A stretch of DNA of 64,000 nt, from NCBI RefSeq assembly GCF_019665765.1, contig NZ_CP081150.1, positions 3,348,001 through 3,412,000 of the forward strand, given 5' to 3'. This DNA comes from Deefgea tanakiae (GTDB lineage: Bacteria; Pseudomonadota; Gammaproteobacteria; Burkholderiales; Chitinibacteraceae). Under the pieces are notes generated by a model that was not told the DNA's origin, made no database searches, and was given only the letters and a program-made list of their open reading frames with translations. A program made the position numbers and the translations under genes. Shown here in pieces: positions 56,801 through 64,000 of this stretch. Numbering within the stretch: position 1 is the first letter of the stretch; each line of letters opens with the position of its first letter.

Positions 56801-59575
56801 AGCGAAGATGAAACGGTTTCAATTGCTGTTCCAAATGAAATCGACACTGTTGATGATTTGGTTTCGCCGATCGATTTAATTGACCTTGTGCCAGAGCAAA
56901 TGACTGAGTCACTTGGGTCTGATTTGCCCTTGCTTGACCTGATTTTGTCGGATGAAATCACACTAGAAACAGAAACAGAAACAGAAACAGAAACAGAAAC
57001 AGAAACAGAAACAGAAACAGAAACAGAAACAGAAGCAGAAACAGAAGCAGAAACAGAAGCAGAAGCAGAAGCAGAAGCAGAAGCAGAAGCAGAAGAAGAA
57101 GCAGAAGCAGAAATTACGCTTGATGATCTAGTAATCGCAGAAGAAACAGCTCCAACCGAAGCCGTTGTCGAGCTTGAAAGTCGCGAAGCCGAGCTCATTG
57201 CTGTGCCGGAAGCTTTTGTTGCAACGGATTTGATTGGTCATTTGGGCCTGAGTACTGCCACAGAAATTGACGAGTCTTCACCGTTAGCGCACTTGGTTTC
57301 CAGCGAAGACACCTTGAATGCGGCGCGTGCCGAGCTTGATGCCACGCTGATTGATGATATCGACGTTCAACTCTTGCCAATTTTCATCGAGGAAAGCGAG
57401 GAGCTACTACCGCAACTGAGCCATGATTTACGGTTGTTGAGCGAAGGTTCAGACCACGATTCGGTCTTGCAACAAATCAAACGCTCTTTGCATACCGTAA
57501 AAGGTAGTGCGCGGATGAGTGGTGCGATGCGCATGGGTGAAGCGGCTCATCGGATGGAGTCGCGCTTGGTGGAGTCGGTTGAGATCAATCCAGAGCTACT
57601 GGCGCGTCTTGAAGGCGACTATGACTTGTTGCTCGCTTTGTTTGCCGAGTTAACAGAGCCTGCCAAGCCTGAAATGGCTGCAGAGGTCGGAACAGGCGCA
57701 GTGCCTGTTGTGCCTAAATTGTTGGCCGCTGCCGAAACGGATAACAAAACGGTGATCCGTGTTAAATCGGAATTGGTTGACCAATTGGTTAATCAGGCCG
57801 GTGAAGTTGCGATTTCGCGGACGCGGATTGAAGCTGAAATGCTGATGTTCAAGAGCTCATTGCTCGATTTGACCGAAAACGTTGCGCGTTTACGCACTCA
57901 ATTGCGCGAGTTGGAAATTCAAGCTGAAACGCAAATGCAAGCGCGGGAAAAAGAAGTGCAAGAAATGCACGCCAGCTTTGACCCGCTCGAGTTTGACCGC
58001 TTTAGTCGCTTGCAAGAGCTGACCCGCTTTATGGCCGAAAGCGTGAATGACGTGGGCACGGTACAGCAAAGTTTGCTGAAAAACTTGGATGAATCGTCTG
58101 CCGCGCTGTTGGCGCAATCCAGAATGACCAAAGAATTGCAGCAAAGCTTGATGCGCGTGCGCATGGTGCCGTTTGCTAGCGTTTCTGATCGTCTCTATCG
58201 TTTAACGCGTCAAGCCGGTAAAGAAGTCGGTAAAAAGGTCAACTTGGAGCTCAAAGGTGGCCGCGTAGAAATCGATCGTGGCGTGTTGGACAAAATGATT
58301 TCGCCGTTTGAGCACATGCTGCGCAACGCGATTGACCATGGTTTAGAAAATACCGAAGACCGCGTTAGCCAAGGTAAGAGCGAGTTTGGTGAAATTCTGA
58401 TTGAAGTTCGCCAAGAGGGTAATGAGCTAGTTCTTTTACTGAAAGACGATGGTAAAGGGCTGGATCTGCCGCGAATTCGTCAGAAAGGCTTGGATAAGGG
58501 ACTGATTCGTGCCGATCAAGTCGTTTCTGATAATGATTTGTGCCATCTGATTTTTGAGCCGGGCTTCTCGACTGCATCAACAGTGACCCAATTGTCTGGC
58601 CGCGGCATTGGCATGGACGTGGTGAAAAACGAAGTGAGTAACTTGGGCGGGAAGATTGATGTATCGACCGTTGCCGGCCAAAGCACGACGTTTGTGATTC
58701 ACCTGCCGTTGACTTTGGCGGTGGCGCAAGTGCTGTTGGTGAAGGCGGGCGAGCGTTTGATCGCGATTCCGTCGGTGATGATTGAGCAAGTGCAAGAGCT
58801 AAAATCCGAAGCCTTGGCGCGGATTTACGAGAACCGTGAACAAGAGTGGATGGGGCAGCGCTATCGCTTCGCCTACTTGCCGCGTCTATTGGGCGATGTG
58901 GCGGCGATTCCTGAGCAAAAACGTTACTCAACGGTGATTCTGTTGCGCTCAGGTGCAGAGCGGATTGCGCTCCACGTTGACCAGTTGGTGAAAAACCAAG
59001 AGGTCGTGGTCAAGCCTATTGGCCCACAATTAGCGCGGATTCCAGGTGTGGTTGGGGCTACCGTACTCGGTACGGGCGAAATCGTCTTGATCATGAACCC
59101 ATTGGCTTTGTTGGCGCAATCCGCGCAAATTACCGCGCAAGTGCAAACGGTTGATACCTCGCATCAAGCGCAGCCAACGATGCCAGAGCAGTTGTCGACG
59201 GCTCCGGTGGTGATGGTGGTCGATGATTCACTAACGGTACGGAAGATTACGGGTCGTTTATTGGCGCGTGAGGGCTTCCAAGTTGTGACCGCCAAAGATG
59301 GTGTTGATGCCTTGCAGCAATTGCACGATGTGAAACCGGCTGTGATGTTGGTCGATATTGAAATGCCACGGATGGATGGTTTCGAGTTAACGCGGAATGT
59401 GCGCGTTGCCGACGACACCAAACACATTCCGATCATCATGATTACGTCGCGGACCGCTGAAAAGCATAAGAAATATGCGTTTGAGCTGGGCGTGAATGCT
59501 TATTTGGGCAAACCTTATCAGGAAGATGAGTTGCTCGGTTTGATTCGCCGCTTAGTCGCTGAATCGGCTTCATAA
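53813..59575 (+). CDS. chpA: Hybrid chemotaxis kinase ChpA/PilL with ET/EA repeats
   Basis: The 1920-residue protein has an N-terminal Hpt-like helical region (1-590) and an Hpt with SFHTLKGSGRMVG (about 595-700). A degenerate Hpt reads AAHTLGGITS (about 750-850). A low-complexity acidic region (about 950-1100) has two Glu-Thr/Glu-Ala tracts. A third Hpt has SLHTVKGSARMSG (about 1185-1290). Then come the CheA-type ATPase (HMLRNAIDHGLE, GRGIGMDVV), a CheW-like domain and a C-terminal receiver (VVDDSLTVRK, MLVDIEMPRMDG, GKPYQED). It phosphorylates PilG and PilH. The long tracts are unusual for the family. Confidence 0.93.
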   Translation: MSMHTEFDKGSLLWVKAEIDSTLARASDALSQYTTNKDAAVLKHAKTHLHQAYGALDLVELTGLARFCEEVEQLILVLENGELDEVGLPLALRAIQEIGQYLDRLTAGMPNIPLSLLPTFREVAQLRSANPSGSELYFPQFLLNMPAGLPHKTANAAEMVQVIKQQRMRYESGLLRWLKGQKEVAPVMAASLAELAKHQTSTLPRNFWWSAAALVDGLATNRAEFDLDPQQVLLRLNLQIRRLADGSSKVAERLFRDILYLLPQLDCDSPLARRLAIDFDLSDLFPNAQTVMSAEAMAAEQIARSLRDELSLAKDTWSRVAAGHLEKTSTVRQLIQQLAEKSKPLHIDGLGELWDGLSTAVSQGQASQDLALEIATGLLLADNALAIYPSHADDFAQQVTALLRRLLDPSASNELPHLDEISREAQDRLLLSQLAVEMRSNLLSIEEILDAFFRNAQEREALVEIEPMLRQVQGALMMLDRQTAVDLTHECLVRISHHAGAQTNPELHELEELAEALSALGFYVNDLAQERDDEAALLPLLQRLTGREAAVAIVDEFVALEAEPELTSVEPLPVAEPESVPESRAMPISEAAIDAELLEVYLEEAVEVLATIESQQVLLHSNPQNREAFTTMRRSFHTLKGSGRMVGLYQLGEVAWSIEQLLNKWLQLDKPASERLLALLDFTHLAFVGWVDQLQKNGHVEVEASAIDAEALALRSEVDVADDEDDLDVSAPAVEVEMAVSNDIQIGDVTVSATLFTIFCEEARKYLSALSHGVEVLAESGEVDANFILAAHTLGGITSTAGFRPQGELAYAVEHALQQQLHIGREQVPLFSEAVNQLHGMMDSIFAEQVPTTAPDVIARLEALQAEAVEMILEEEPSSVIEPESTVVIDAVDDEVALVDLVEETLAVQEAEATELMAFDLPAIDLNLDELELGLDATDLTYSADALGLTVPSETETETETETETETETETETETAPFIATEMSEALLPALDLSRSSEDETVSIAVPNEIDTVDDLVSPIDLIDLVPEQMTESLGSDLPLLDLILSDEITLETETETETETETETETETETETEAETEAETEAEAEAEAEAEAEEEAEAEITLDDLVIAEETAPTEAVVELESREAELIAVPEAFVATDLIGHLGLSTATEIDESSPLAHLVSSEDTLNAARAELDATLIDDIDVQLLPIFIEESEELLPQLSHDLRLLSEGSDHDSVLQQIKRSLHTVKGSARMSGAMRMGEAAHRMESRLVESVEINPELLARLEGDYDLLLALFAELTEPAKPEMAAEVGTGAVPVVPKLLAAAETDNKTVIRVKSELVDQLVNQAGEVAISRTRIEAEMLMFKSSLLDLTENVARLRTQLRELEIQAETQMQAREKEVQEMHASFDPLEFDRFSRLQELTRFMAESVNDVGTVQQSLLKNLDESSAALLAQSRMTKELQQSLMRVRMVPFASVSDRLYRLTRQAGKEVGKKVNLELKGGRVEIDRGVLDKMISPFEHMLRNAIDHGLENTEDRVSQGKSEFGEILIEVRQEGNELVLLLKDDGKGLDLPRIRQKGLDKGLIRADQVVSDNDLCHLIFEPGFSTASTVTQLSGRGIGMDVVKNEVSNLGGKIDVSTVAGQSTTFVIHLPLTLAVAQVLLVKAGERLIAIPSVMIEQVQELKSEALARIYENREQEWMGQRYRFAYLPRLLGDVAAIPEQKRYSTVILLRSGAERIALHVDQLVKNQEVVVKPIGPQLARIPGVVGATVLGTGEIVLIMNPLALLAQSAQITAQVQTVDTSHQAQPTMPEQLSTAPVVMVVDDSLTVRKITGRLLAREGFQVVTAKDGVDALQQLHDVKPAVMLVDIEMPRMDGFELTRNVRVADDTKHIPIIMITSRTAEKHKKYAFELGVNAYLGKPYQEDELLGLIRRLVAESAS
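56672..56737 (+). repeat. Eleven GAAACC hexamers in chpA
   Basis: The unit GAAACC repeats 11 times without error and encodes (Glu-Thr)11. Being six bases long, gains or losses would keep the reading frame and change only linker length. Confidence 0.97.
56966..57109 (+). repeat. Twenty-four GAAACA/GAAGCA hexamers in chpA
   Basis: Eleven GAAACA units encode (Glu-Thr)11. A mosaic of GAAGCA and GAAACA follows, then a GAAGCA run with one GAAGAA, encoding mostly Glu-Ala. The unit differs from the first tract in using ACA rather than ACC for Thr. Confidence 0.97.
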
Positions 59576-59610
59576 GTCGCTTTCGCTTGAAATAGACCGA
59601 TTCAGTAAAA

Positions 59611-59645
59611 TAAAAACCGCTCGTTAATATGGAGCGGTTTTTTTA
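59611..59645. terminator. Terminator of the Chp operon
   Basis: AACCGCTC and GGAGCGGTT flank GTTAATAT and are followed by a run of Ts; the other side carries As. It may also serve the convergent gene at 59702-59968. Confidence 0.8.
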
Positions 59646-59701
59646 TTGCTTAGGTATTGCTATCTAGCCATTAGAACATAATGACTGGATTGAAATACCC
59701 G

Positions 59702-59968
59702 TTATTCGTAATCGGGCAGGCCGTAGGCGGTGAGAATAAAATCGTGTTGCGTTGCGTCCATGATGTCGGCTACAAAAGGCTGCAATAGGGCGATGCGATC
59801 AAGATCGAGCATGTAAGACAATTTCATTTCTGGATCGGGCTTGTCTTGTTCGGCGGCGAAGAGGCTGTACAAAAATTCAACCGACACCGTTTCGCTCAGC
59901 GGTAGGTGGCCGATAAAGCCGCCTTCCATGTCTTTTTCCCAAACTTCAATGGCGCGAACGATTTTCAT
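59702..59968 (-). CDS. Hypothetical acidic protein (88 aa)
   Basis: The 88-residue protein begins MKIVRAIEVWEKDMEGGFIG and ends in an Asp/Tyr-rich tail. It is acidic, with alternating hydrophobic residues, and no signal peptide or membrane helix. AAGGAA precedes the ATG. It lies downstream of cobS on the same strand. I do not recognise the family and suggest no function. Confidence 0.6.
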   Translation of the reverse strand: MKIVRAIEVWEKDMEGGFIGHLPLSETVSVEFLYSLFAAEQDKPDPEMKLSYMLDLDRIALLQPFVADIMDATQHDFILTAYGLPDYE

Positions 59969-60005
59969 AAAATTTCCTTGTGACTGACGGTCAGCATGGC
60001 GCCGA

Positions 60006-60761
60006 CTACGAATGAATTGCGCCGATTATACCTGTGCCGAGCACTGCAATGAGCAGCATTGCGCTTTCACTGACTTCAATGCCTGCGCCCAAGCAGTCGC
60101 CAGTGACGCCACCCAACTTAGCTTTGAGCCATTGCCGATAGGCAATTAGGACCATTGGTGCGGCTAAAAGCGCAGGGCTAAACCAAGCAGATGCCGCCAG
60201 CAATACCAGCCCCCAAAACACCGCAAGCGTGCTATTTTTTTTCCACGCAAATTGTTCGGCCATACCCGGTGCTAAAGCGGGCAATGTTTGCCAAATAAAC
60301 ACACCGCTACGCGCCCATGCTGGAATCAATAGCAGCGCCGCCAATTGTTGCTGCCGTACTAAAAGCATTAATAGAACGAGTTTAAGCAGGCATTGTATGA
60401 TGAGCGACAGCACACCAAAGCTGCCCAAATGCGGGTCTTTCAACACTGCCAAAAATCGTGCCGGATCGCGATGCGCTGCGCCGAGTCCATCACTCATGTC
60501 GGCCAAACCATCCAAATGCAGGCCGCCAGTGACCCAAGTCCAGAATGCAAGTCCAAGGATGGCGGCGAGCCACGGATCGAGTTGCGAACTGGTATAGGCA
60601 ATGCCGAATAAGAGCGCGCCAATGAGCATCCCCACCGCAGGAAACCAGCCGACTGATTTGGCCAGCAGTGCGGGCTCGAAATCATGGATTTGTGGGGTGG
60701 GGATTCGGCTTAGAAACTGCACCGCTAGAATCGGCTCGCGCCAGTCGAAAAAGCGGCTCAT
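60006..60761 (-). CDS. cobS: Adenosylcobinamide-GDP ribazoletransferase CobS
   Basis: The 251-residue membrane enzyme has FLSRIP near the start, FWTWVTGGLHLDGLADMSDGLGA (near 75-98) and RDPARFLAVLKDPHLGSFG, followed by several hydrophobic helices and GGVTGDCLGA near the end. It joins alpha-ribazole to adenosylcobinamide-GDP, the last step of cobalamin assembly. Its ATG at 60761 overlaps the cobC stop by four bases; a longer frame upstream is discarded. Confidence 0.92.
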   Translation of the reverse strand: MSRFFDWREPILAVQFLSRIPTPQIHDFEPALLAKSVGWFPAVGMLIGALLFGIAYTSSQLDPWLAAILGLAFWTWVTGGLHLDGLADMSDGLGAAHRDPARFLAVLKDPHLGSFGVLSLIIQCLLKLVLLMLLVRQQQLAALLLIPAWARSGVFIWQTLPALAPGMAEQFAWKKNSTLAVFWGLVLLAASAWFSPALLAAPMVLIAYRQWLKAKLGGVTGDCLGAGIEVSESAMLLIAVLGTGIIGAIHS

Positions 60762-61369
60762 GGCATGTCGGGCAGTGTGTTGCTGATGTCGAGTAACATC
60801 GGTGGCCAATTTTCATCCCACCACAGCGTCACGCAACCCGCTGGCGCGAGCCAAAACTGGCTGTGCCGTGCGGCAGGTAAACCTAAAGCCGCGAGTAAAA
60901 TCGCTTTGATCGTCCCTTGATGGGCAATTAAAACGCGGTGTTCTGCATCACCACTGGCAAACCAAGCATTCAGGGCGGTATGGATGCGACTCGAAAATGC
61001 AGCCCAGCTTTCACCTTCTGGCAATGGATGTTGGTCTGGATCTTGTTGCCACAAATCCCATGCAGTATGTTCCGCTATGCTCCATTCTGCTTTGGCTTTG
61101 CCGTCAATACTGCCTAAACTCATTTCATTGAAGCCACGCTCTAAATGCAGGGGCAAGCCCAGCGACATCGCTGCATCGAGTGCAAAATCGGCGCAACGCG
61201 CCAACGTAGAGCTGGCAATGGCATCGACAGGGTGCGCCGATAATGCAGCCCAGCGAGTATCAAGCTGCTCACGGCCGAGTGCTGATAGTGGCGGATTGCT
61301 CTGGCCAAAGATCGCCTCGCTAGCACCCTCAGCTACGCCATGGCGGATTAAAGTGAGCCGAAATGCCAT
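60758..61369 (-). CDS. cobC: Alpha-ribazole phosphatase CobC-like
   Basis: The 203-residue histidine phosphatase has the catalytic LIRHGVAEG (His9), SSTLARC, NEMSLGSIDG with the acid, and a second His in IAHQGTIKA. These fit the CobC branch that removes the phosphate from alpha-ribazole-5-phosphate. Its position between cobT and cobS, with overlapping starts and stops, supports that. Small differences from other phosphoglycerate-mutase-like enzymes cannot be excluded. Confidence 0.85.
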   Translation of the reverse strand: MAFRLTLIRHGVAEGASEAIFGQSNPPLSALGREQLDTRWAALSAHPVDAIASSTLARCADFALDAAMSLGLPLHLERGFNEMSLGSIDGKAKAEWSIAEHTAWDLWQQDPDQHPLPEGESWAAFSSRIHTALNAWFASGDAEHRVLIAHQGTIKAILLAALGLPAARHSQFWLAPAGCVTLWWDENWPPMLLDISNTLPDMP

Positions 61370-62412
61370 TACATCGCACCCGCTGCGACACCCGCTTCGG
61401 CAAACGTGGCCATTTCACGATGCAAAGTGAGTGCCGATTGAATGATTGGGAATGCAATCGCCGCGCCACTGGCTTCGCCAAGGCGCAGACCTAAATCCAA
61501 GATTGGGGTCAAATTGAGGGCGGCTAGGGCGCTGCGATGGCCCTGTTCTTGCGATACATGACTGGCTAGCAGCCATTCACCGACCGCAGGATTGGCTTTT
61601 ACTGCTACCAAGGCGGCGGCAGTCGTGATAAACCCATCGAGTAAGACCGGAACGCCTGCTTCAGCGGCCGCCGTGTAAAAACCCGCCAAGGCGGCAATTT
61701 CAAGCCCACCCACTTCACGTAGCCAATCGAACGCAGTCACTGCGCCAGCTGATTTAGCACGAATGAGTGCATCTTTAACGACTTGAATTTTATGGGCATG
61801 AGCCCCAGCTTGAATGCCAGTGCCAAGGCCAACGATGTCTTCAGGCGAAGCGCCTGTCAGTGCACAAATTAGCGCTGCGGCGGCCGTGGTATTGGCGATG
61901 CCCATTTCGCCGCCAATAATTAGATTTTTGTTGTTTTCAACCGCATGCATGGCACTGCCAGCGCCGATTTGCCAAGCTTTGTTCATTTGCGCTTCGGTCA
62001 TGGCGGCGGTAATGCGCAGGTTCGCCGTGCCGGCGCAAACGGGGCTGCGAAATAACTTGCCGTGTGAGGTATTGGGTGTGGGGTAGTCACTTTTGACACC
62101 AACATCAACAATACTCAATGACATATTGTTTTCACGTGCCAACACACTAATTGCTGCGCCACCATTGATGAAGTTGACGACCATCTGCGCGGTGACTTCG
62201 GCAGGAAATGCCGACACGCCCTCGGCAGCAACGCCATGGTCGGCGGCAAATACGCAAATCGCGGCTTGCAGGCGCTTGGGGGTGTCATTACCTGTTCGTC
62301 CGGAAAACCAAATAGCGAGGTCTTCAAGACGACCCAAGCTGCCCATGGGTTTGGTCAGCTGGCTTTGGCGCTCTTGCGCGGCTTGCTGGGTTTCGGTGTT
62401 GATGGCTTTCAT
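61369..62412 (-). CDS. cobT: Nicotinate-nucleotide-DMB phosphoribosyltransferase
   Basis: The 347-residue enzyme has KPMGSLGRLEDLA, VFAADHGVAAEGVSAFP (substrate loop), FINGGAAISVLA and the GGEMGIANTTAAAALI segment with the catalytic Glu region. Further on it has DGFITTAAALVA and LGLRLGEASGAA. It makes alpha-ribazole phosphate from 5,6-dimethylbenzimidazole. It is the first gene of cobT-cobC-cobS, and its stop overlaps the cobC ATG. Confidence 0.94.
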   Translation of the reverse strand: MKAINTETQQAAQERQSQLTKPMGSLGRLEDLAIWFSGRTGNDTPKRLQAAICVFAADHGVAAEGVSAFPAEVTAQMVVNFINGGAAISVLARENNMSLSIVDVGVKSDYPTPNTSHGKLFRSPVCAGTANLRITAAMTEAQMNKAWQIGAGSAMHAVENNKNLIIGGEMGIANTTAAAALICALTGASPEDIVGLGTGIQAGAHAHKIQVVKDALIRAKSAGAVTAFDWLREVGGLEIAALAGFYTAAAEAGVPVLLDGFITTAAALVAVKANPAVGEWLLASHVSQEQGHRSALAALNLTPILDLGLRLGEASGAAIAFPIIQSALTLHREMATFAEAGVAAGAM

Positions 62413-62515
62413 GATGAGCTTCCCGTTCAGAATCGCTCGACTCTAACGGCTCCCGCAGGCGCGGGCAAGTGGCAAGTTACTCACCTTGTAGTCATTTGGC
62501 TGATGTGATCGGAGT

Positions 62516-63124
62516 TTAGAGGGTAGGCAGTGAGGCAGGAAAGACTTCAATCCGATCAATGCCAAATTGTTTTGCGGATTGCAGTGCGGTATCGGCGGCG
62601 ACGAGGATGTCTTCGAGCGTCTCGGTTTCAGTGCTGAGCGCGGCTAAACCAATGGTGATTGAGATATAAAATTCATCTTGGTTTTCTAACTGAATGGGTA
62701 GTTTTTTGATGAGTTTACGTAAACGTTCCGCGACCACCATCGCACCTTTGTAATCGGTATCGGGTAAAACCAGTGCAACTTCTTCACCGGAATACCGGCC
62801 GACCAAATCAAAATCACGCACCGAGCTGAGCGCGCATTCAGCTAATCGTTTCAGTGCTAAATCGCCAGCATGCAGACCATATTTGGCATTAATATCCGCG
62901 CAATGATCCATATCAGCAATCAGTACCGCCATTTTGTGCTGGCTGCGCTGGGCGCGATTGACCTCTCGCTCGGAGAGGGCAAATAAATGCGGGCGTTGAT
63001 AAAGCCCCGTTAGTGGGTCATGGAGTTGTTCTTCAGATAATTGGTGGCGCAAATGTTTGACTCTGATGGTCTGTAGAAGCAAGCCAATGGCCAATCCAAT
63101 GCATAGGGTAATGAGTAACGTCAT
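62516..63124 (-). CDS. GGDEF diguanylate cyclase with altered signature
   Basis: The 202-residue protein has one N-terminal membrane helix (about 3-20) and a GGDEF domain (about 35-200): DPLTGLYQRPHL, VLIADMDHCADINAKYG with the metal Asp, and SGEEV at the signature position in RYSGEEVALVLPDT. The canonical GGDEF/GGEEF is changed at the first Gly and last Phe, so activity is uncertain. No EAL domain is attached. It stands divergent from waaC across the long inverted repeat. Confidence 0.85.
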   Translation of the reverse strand: MTLLITLCIGLAIGLLLQTIRVKHLRHQLSEEQLHDPLTGLYQRPHLFALSEREVNRAQRSQHKMAVLIADMDHCADINAKYGLHAGDLALKRLAECALSSVRDFDLVGRYSGEEVALVLPDTDYKGAMVVAERLRKLIKKLPIQLENQDEFYISITIGLAALSTETETLEDILVAADTALQSAKQFGIDRIEVFPASLPTL

Positions 63125-63181
63125 TGACTGTAAGCCTCAGATCTATTTGATGTTTTATTGATATTAGACTGTTTTCTGCCA

Positions 63182-63247
63182 AGGGCTAGGTTCTATTGAC
63201 GTTTGGTTTCTTGGCTGGCAAACCAAACGTCAATAGAACCTAGCCCT
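63182..63247. repeat. Perfect 28-bp inverted repeat
   Basis: The left arm at 63182-63209 (AGGGCTAGGTTCTATTGACG...) and the right arm at 63220-63247 are exact complements over 28 bases, with a 10-base loop. It lies between the divergent GGDEF gene and waaC. There is no T-run for a terminator and no clear target duplication. Confidence 0.9.
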
Positions 63248-63284
63248 GCTTTGTTATGAAAGGTGTCCCTGATAGAATACGTAA

Positions 63285-64000
63285 ATGCAAAAAATATTGA
63301 TTGTTCGCCTCTCTTCGATGGGCGATGTGATTCATCAAATGCCAGCGATTACGGACTTAGTTCGTGCGTTTCCTGATGCGGTGATTGATTGGGTCGTTGA
63401 AGAAGGATTTGCCGAATTACCGCGACTGCATCCTGCGATTCGGCGCGTCATTCCGGTGGCGTTGCGCCGTTGGCGAAAGGCTCCGTTGGCGGCGTCGACC
63501 CGTGCAGAATGGGCGAAGTTTAAAACCGAGCTGCGTGCTTGTCGTTATGATTTGATTTTAGATGCACAAGGTCTACTCAAAAGCGCTGCCGTGGCACGGA
63601 TGACCTGTGGCCCTGTGGCGGGTTTTGATCGCAATTCTTGCCGCGAGCCTTTGGCGAGTTTTGCCTATCATCGCAGATATCCGATTGCCAAAAGCCTCCA
63701 TGCGATTGAGCGCAACCGTCGTCTGACCGCCGCTGCCAATGGCTATTCGCTGCGCGGTGAGATGGATTATGGTTTGAAAGTGCCCTTGCAGAATTTGTCT
63801 TGGCTGGGCGATGCGCCTTATGTGGTGCTGTTAACGGCAACGAGCCGTGCCGATAAAGAATGGCCTGAGTCGCATTGGATTGAGCTGGCGCAGCGTTGTA
63901 TTGCCGAGGGGGTGCGGCCCGTATTTCCTTGGGGCAGTGATGCCGAGTTGCAGCGTGCGCAGCGTTTGGCGGCGGCATTTCCGTCGGCGACTTCAGCAAT
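63285..64000 (+). CDS. waaC: Lipopolysaccharide heptosyltransferase I, truncated by window end
   Basis: At least 238 residues are present. The start is ILIVRLSSMGDVIHQMPAITDL, typical of WaaC. DWVVEEGFAELPRLHPAI, LDAQGLLKSAAVARM and LLTATSRADKEWPE follow. It adds the first L-glycero-D-manno-heptose to Kdo of the inner core. The frame is open to the last base, so the C-terminal third lies outside the window. Confidence 0.9.
   Translation, partial: MQKILIVRLSSMGDVIHQMPAITDLVRAFPDAVIDWVVEEGFAELPRLHPAIRRVIPVALRRWRKAPLAASTRAEWAKFKTELRACRYDLILDAQGLLKSAAVARMTCGPVAGFDRNSCREPLASFAYHRRYPIAKSLHAIERNRRLTAAANGYSLRGEMDYGLKVPLQNLSWLGDAPYVVLLTATSRADKEWPESHWIELAQRCIAEGVRPVFPWGSDAELQRAQRLAAAFPSATSA

Noticed and set aside
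56536-57198. Minus-strand frame of 220 codons rich in Ser-Val
   Set aside because: It is the antisense of the GAAACC/GAAACA hexamer tracts inside chpA.
62413-62515. Possible cobalamin riboswitch before cobT
   Set aside because: The roughly 100-base leader is too short and lacks a convincing B12 box or the expected paired arms.
1-64000. CRISPR array or rRNA operon
   Set aside because: No regularly spaced direct repeats with unique spacers and no rRNA sequence were seen.

Overview
The window looks like a betaproteobacterial chromosome segment, most likely from the order Neisseriales and probably near Chitinibacter/Deefgea. That placement is an inference. It rests on the block cytochrome c4 - resB - resC divergent from engB, on lolB-ispE-tRNA-Gln-prs-rplY-pth in that order, and on a type IV pilus Chp cluster pilGHIJ-chpA. 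No search was run. Most of the window is core genome, with short accessory patches.

Layout. 1-2.3 kb: a dispersed repeat, a secreted metallo-beta-lactamase-fold protein and a DsbA-family protein. 2.1-2.7 kb: two very small paralogous genes on the minus strand. 2.9-6.0 kb: a Zrg-type zinc uptake operon (DUF3299, ZrgA, ATPase, FtsX-like permease). 6.0-7.5 kb: a G11-tract reading frame and small hypothetical genes. 7.7-10.9 kb: FAD oxidoreductase, dsbA and an FtsN-like SPOR protein. 11.1-15.9 kb: an iron-related operon (imelysin, di-haem oxidoreductase, imelysin, DUF1513) behind two Fur-like sites. 16-26.7 kb: yehS, argH, an orphan histidine kinase, an ElaA-type acetyltransferase, an oxidoreductase, patatin plus 3-hydroxybutyrate dehydrogenase, cutC and trpS.

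26.7-29.6 kb is the accessory patch. An apparently intact IS3-family element, with 3-bp target duplication and an A6G frameshift site, sits inside an abortive-infection-like gene. Removing the element restores one open frame of about 249 residues. About 900 bp of intergenic repeats follow.

29.6-45 kb: an AraC/GyrI-type regulator with an alpha/beta hydrolase, a bacterial dynamin, mutM, a TPR lipoprotein, lolB, ispE, tRNA-Gln, prs, rplY, an unusual chemoreceptor, pth, a CobW-family GTPase and two tandem paralogues of unknown function. 45-49.9 kb: System II cytochrome c maturation with cytochrome c4, then engB. 50-59.6 kb: the Chp chemosensory operon for twitching motility. Its 1920-residue ChpA carries two long Glu-Thr/Glu-Ala hexanucleotide repeats. 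59.7-62.4 kb: late cobalamin synthesis (cobT, cobC, cobS). The window ends with a diguanylate cyclase and a truncated waaC, separated by a perfect 28-bp inverted repeat.

The most unusual item is the chemoreceptor at 39720-42038. A GtsA-like sugar-binding domain follows the cytoplasmic signalling domain with no intervening membrane segment, so a normally periplasmic sensor would lie in the cytoplasm.
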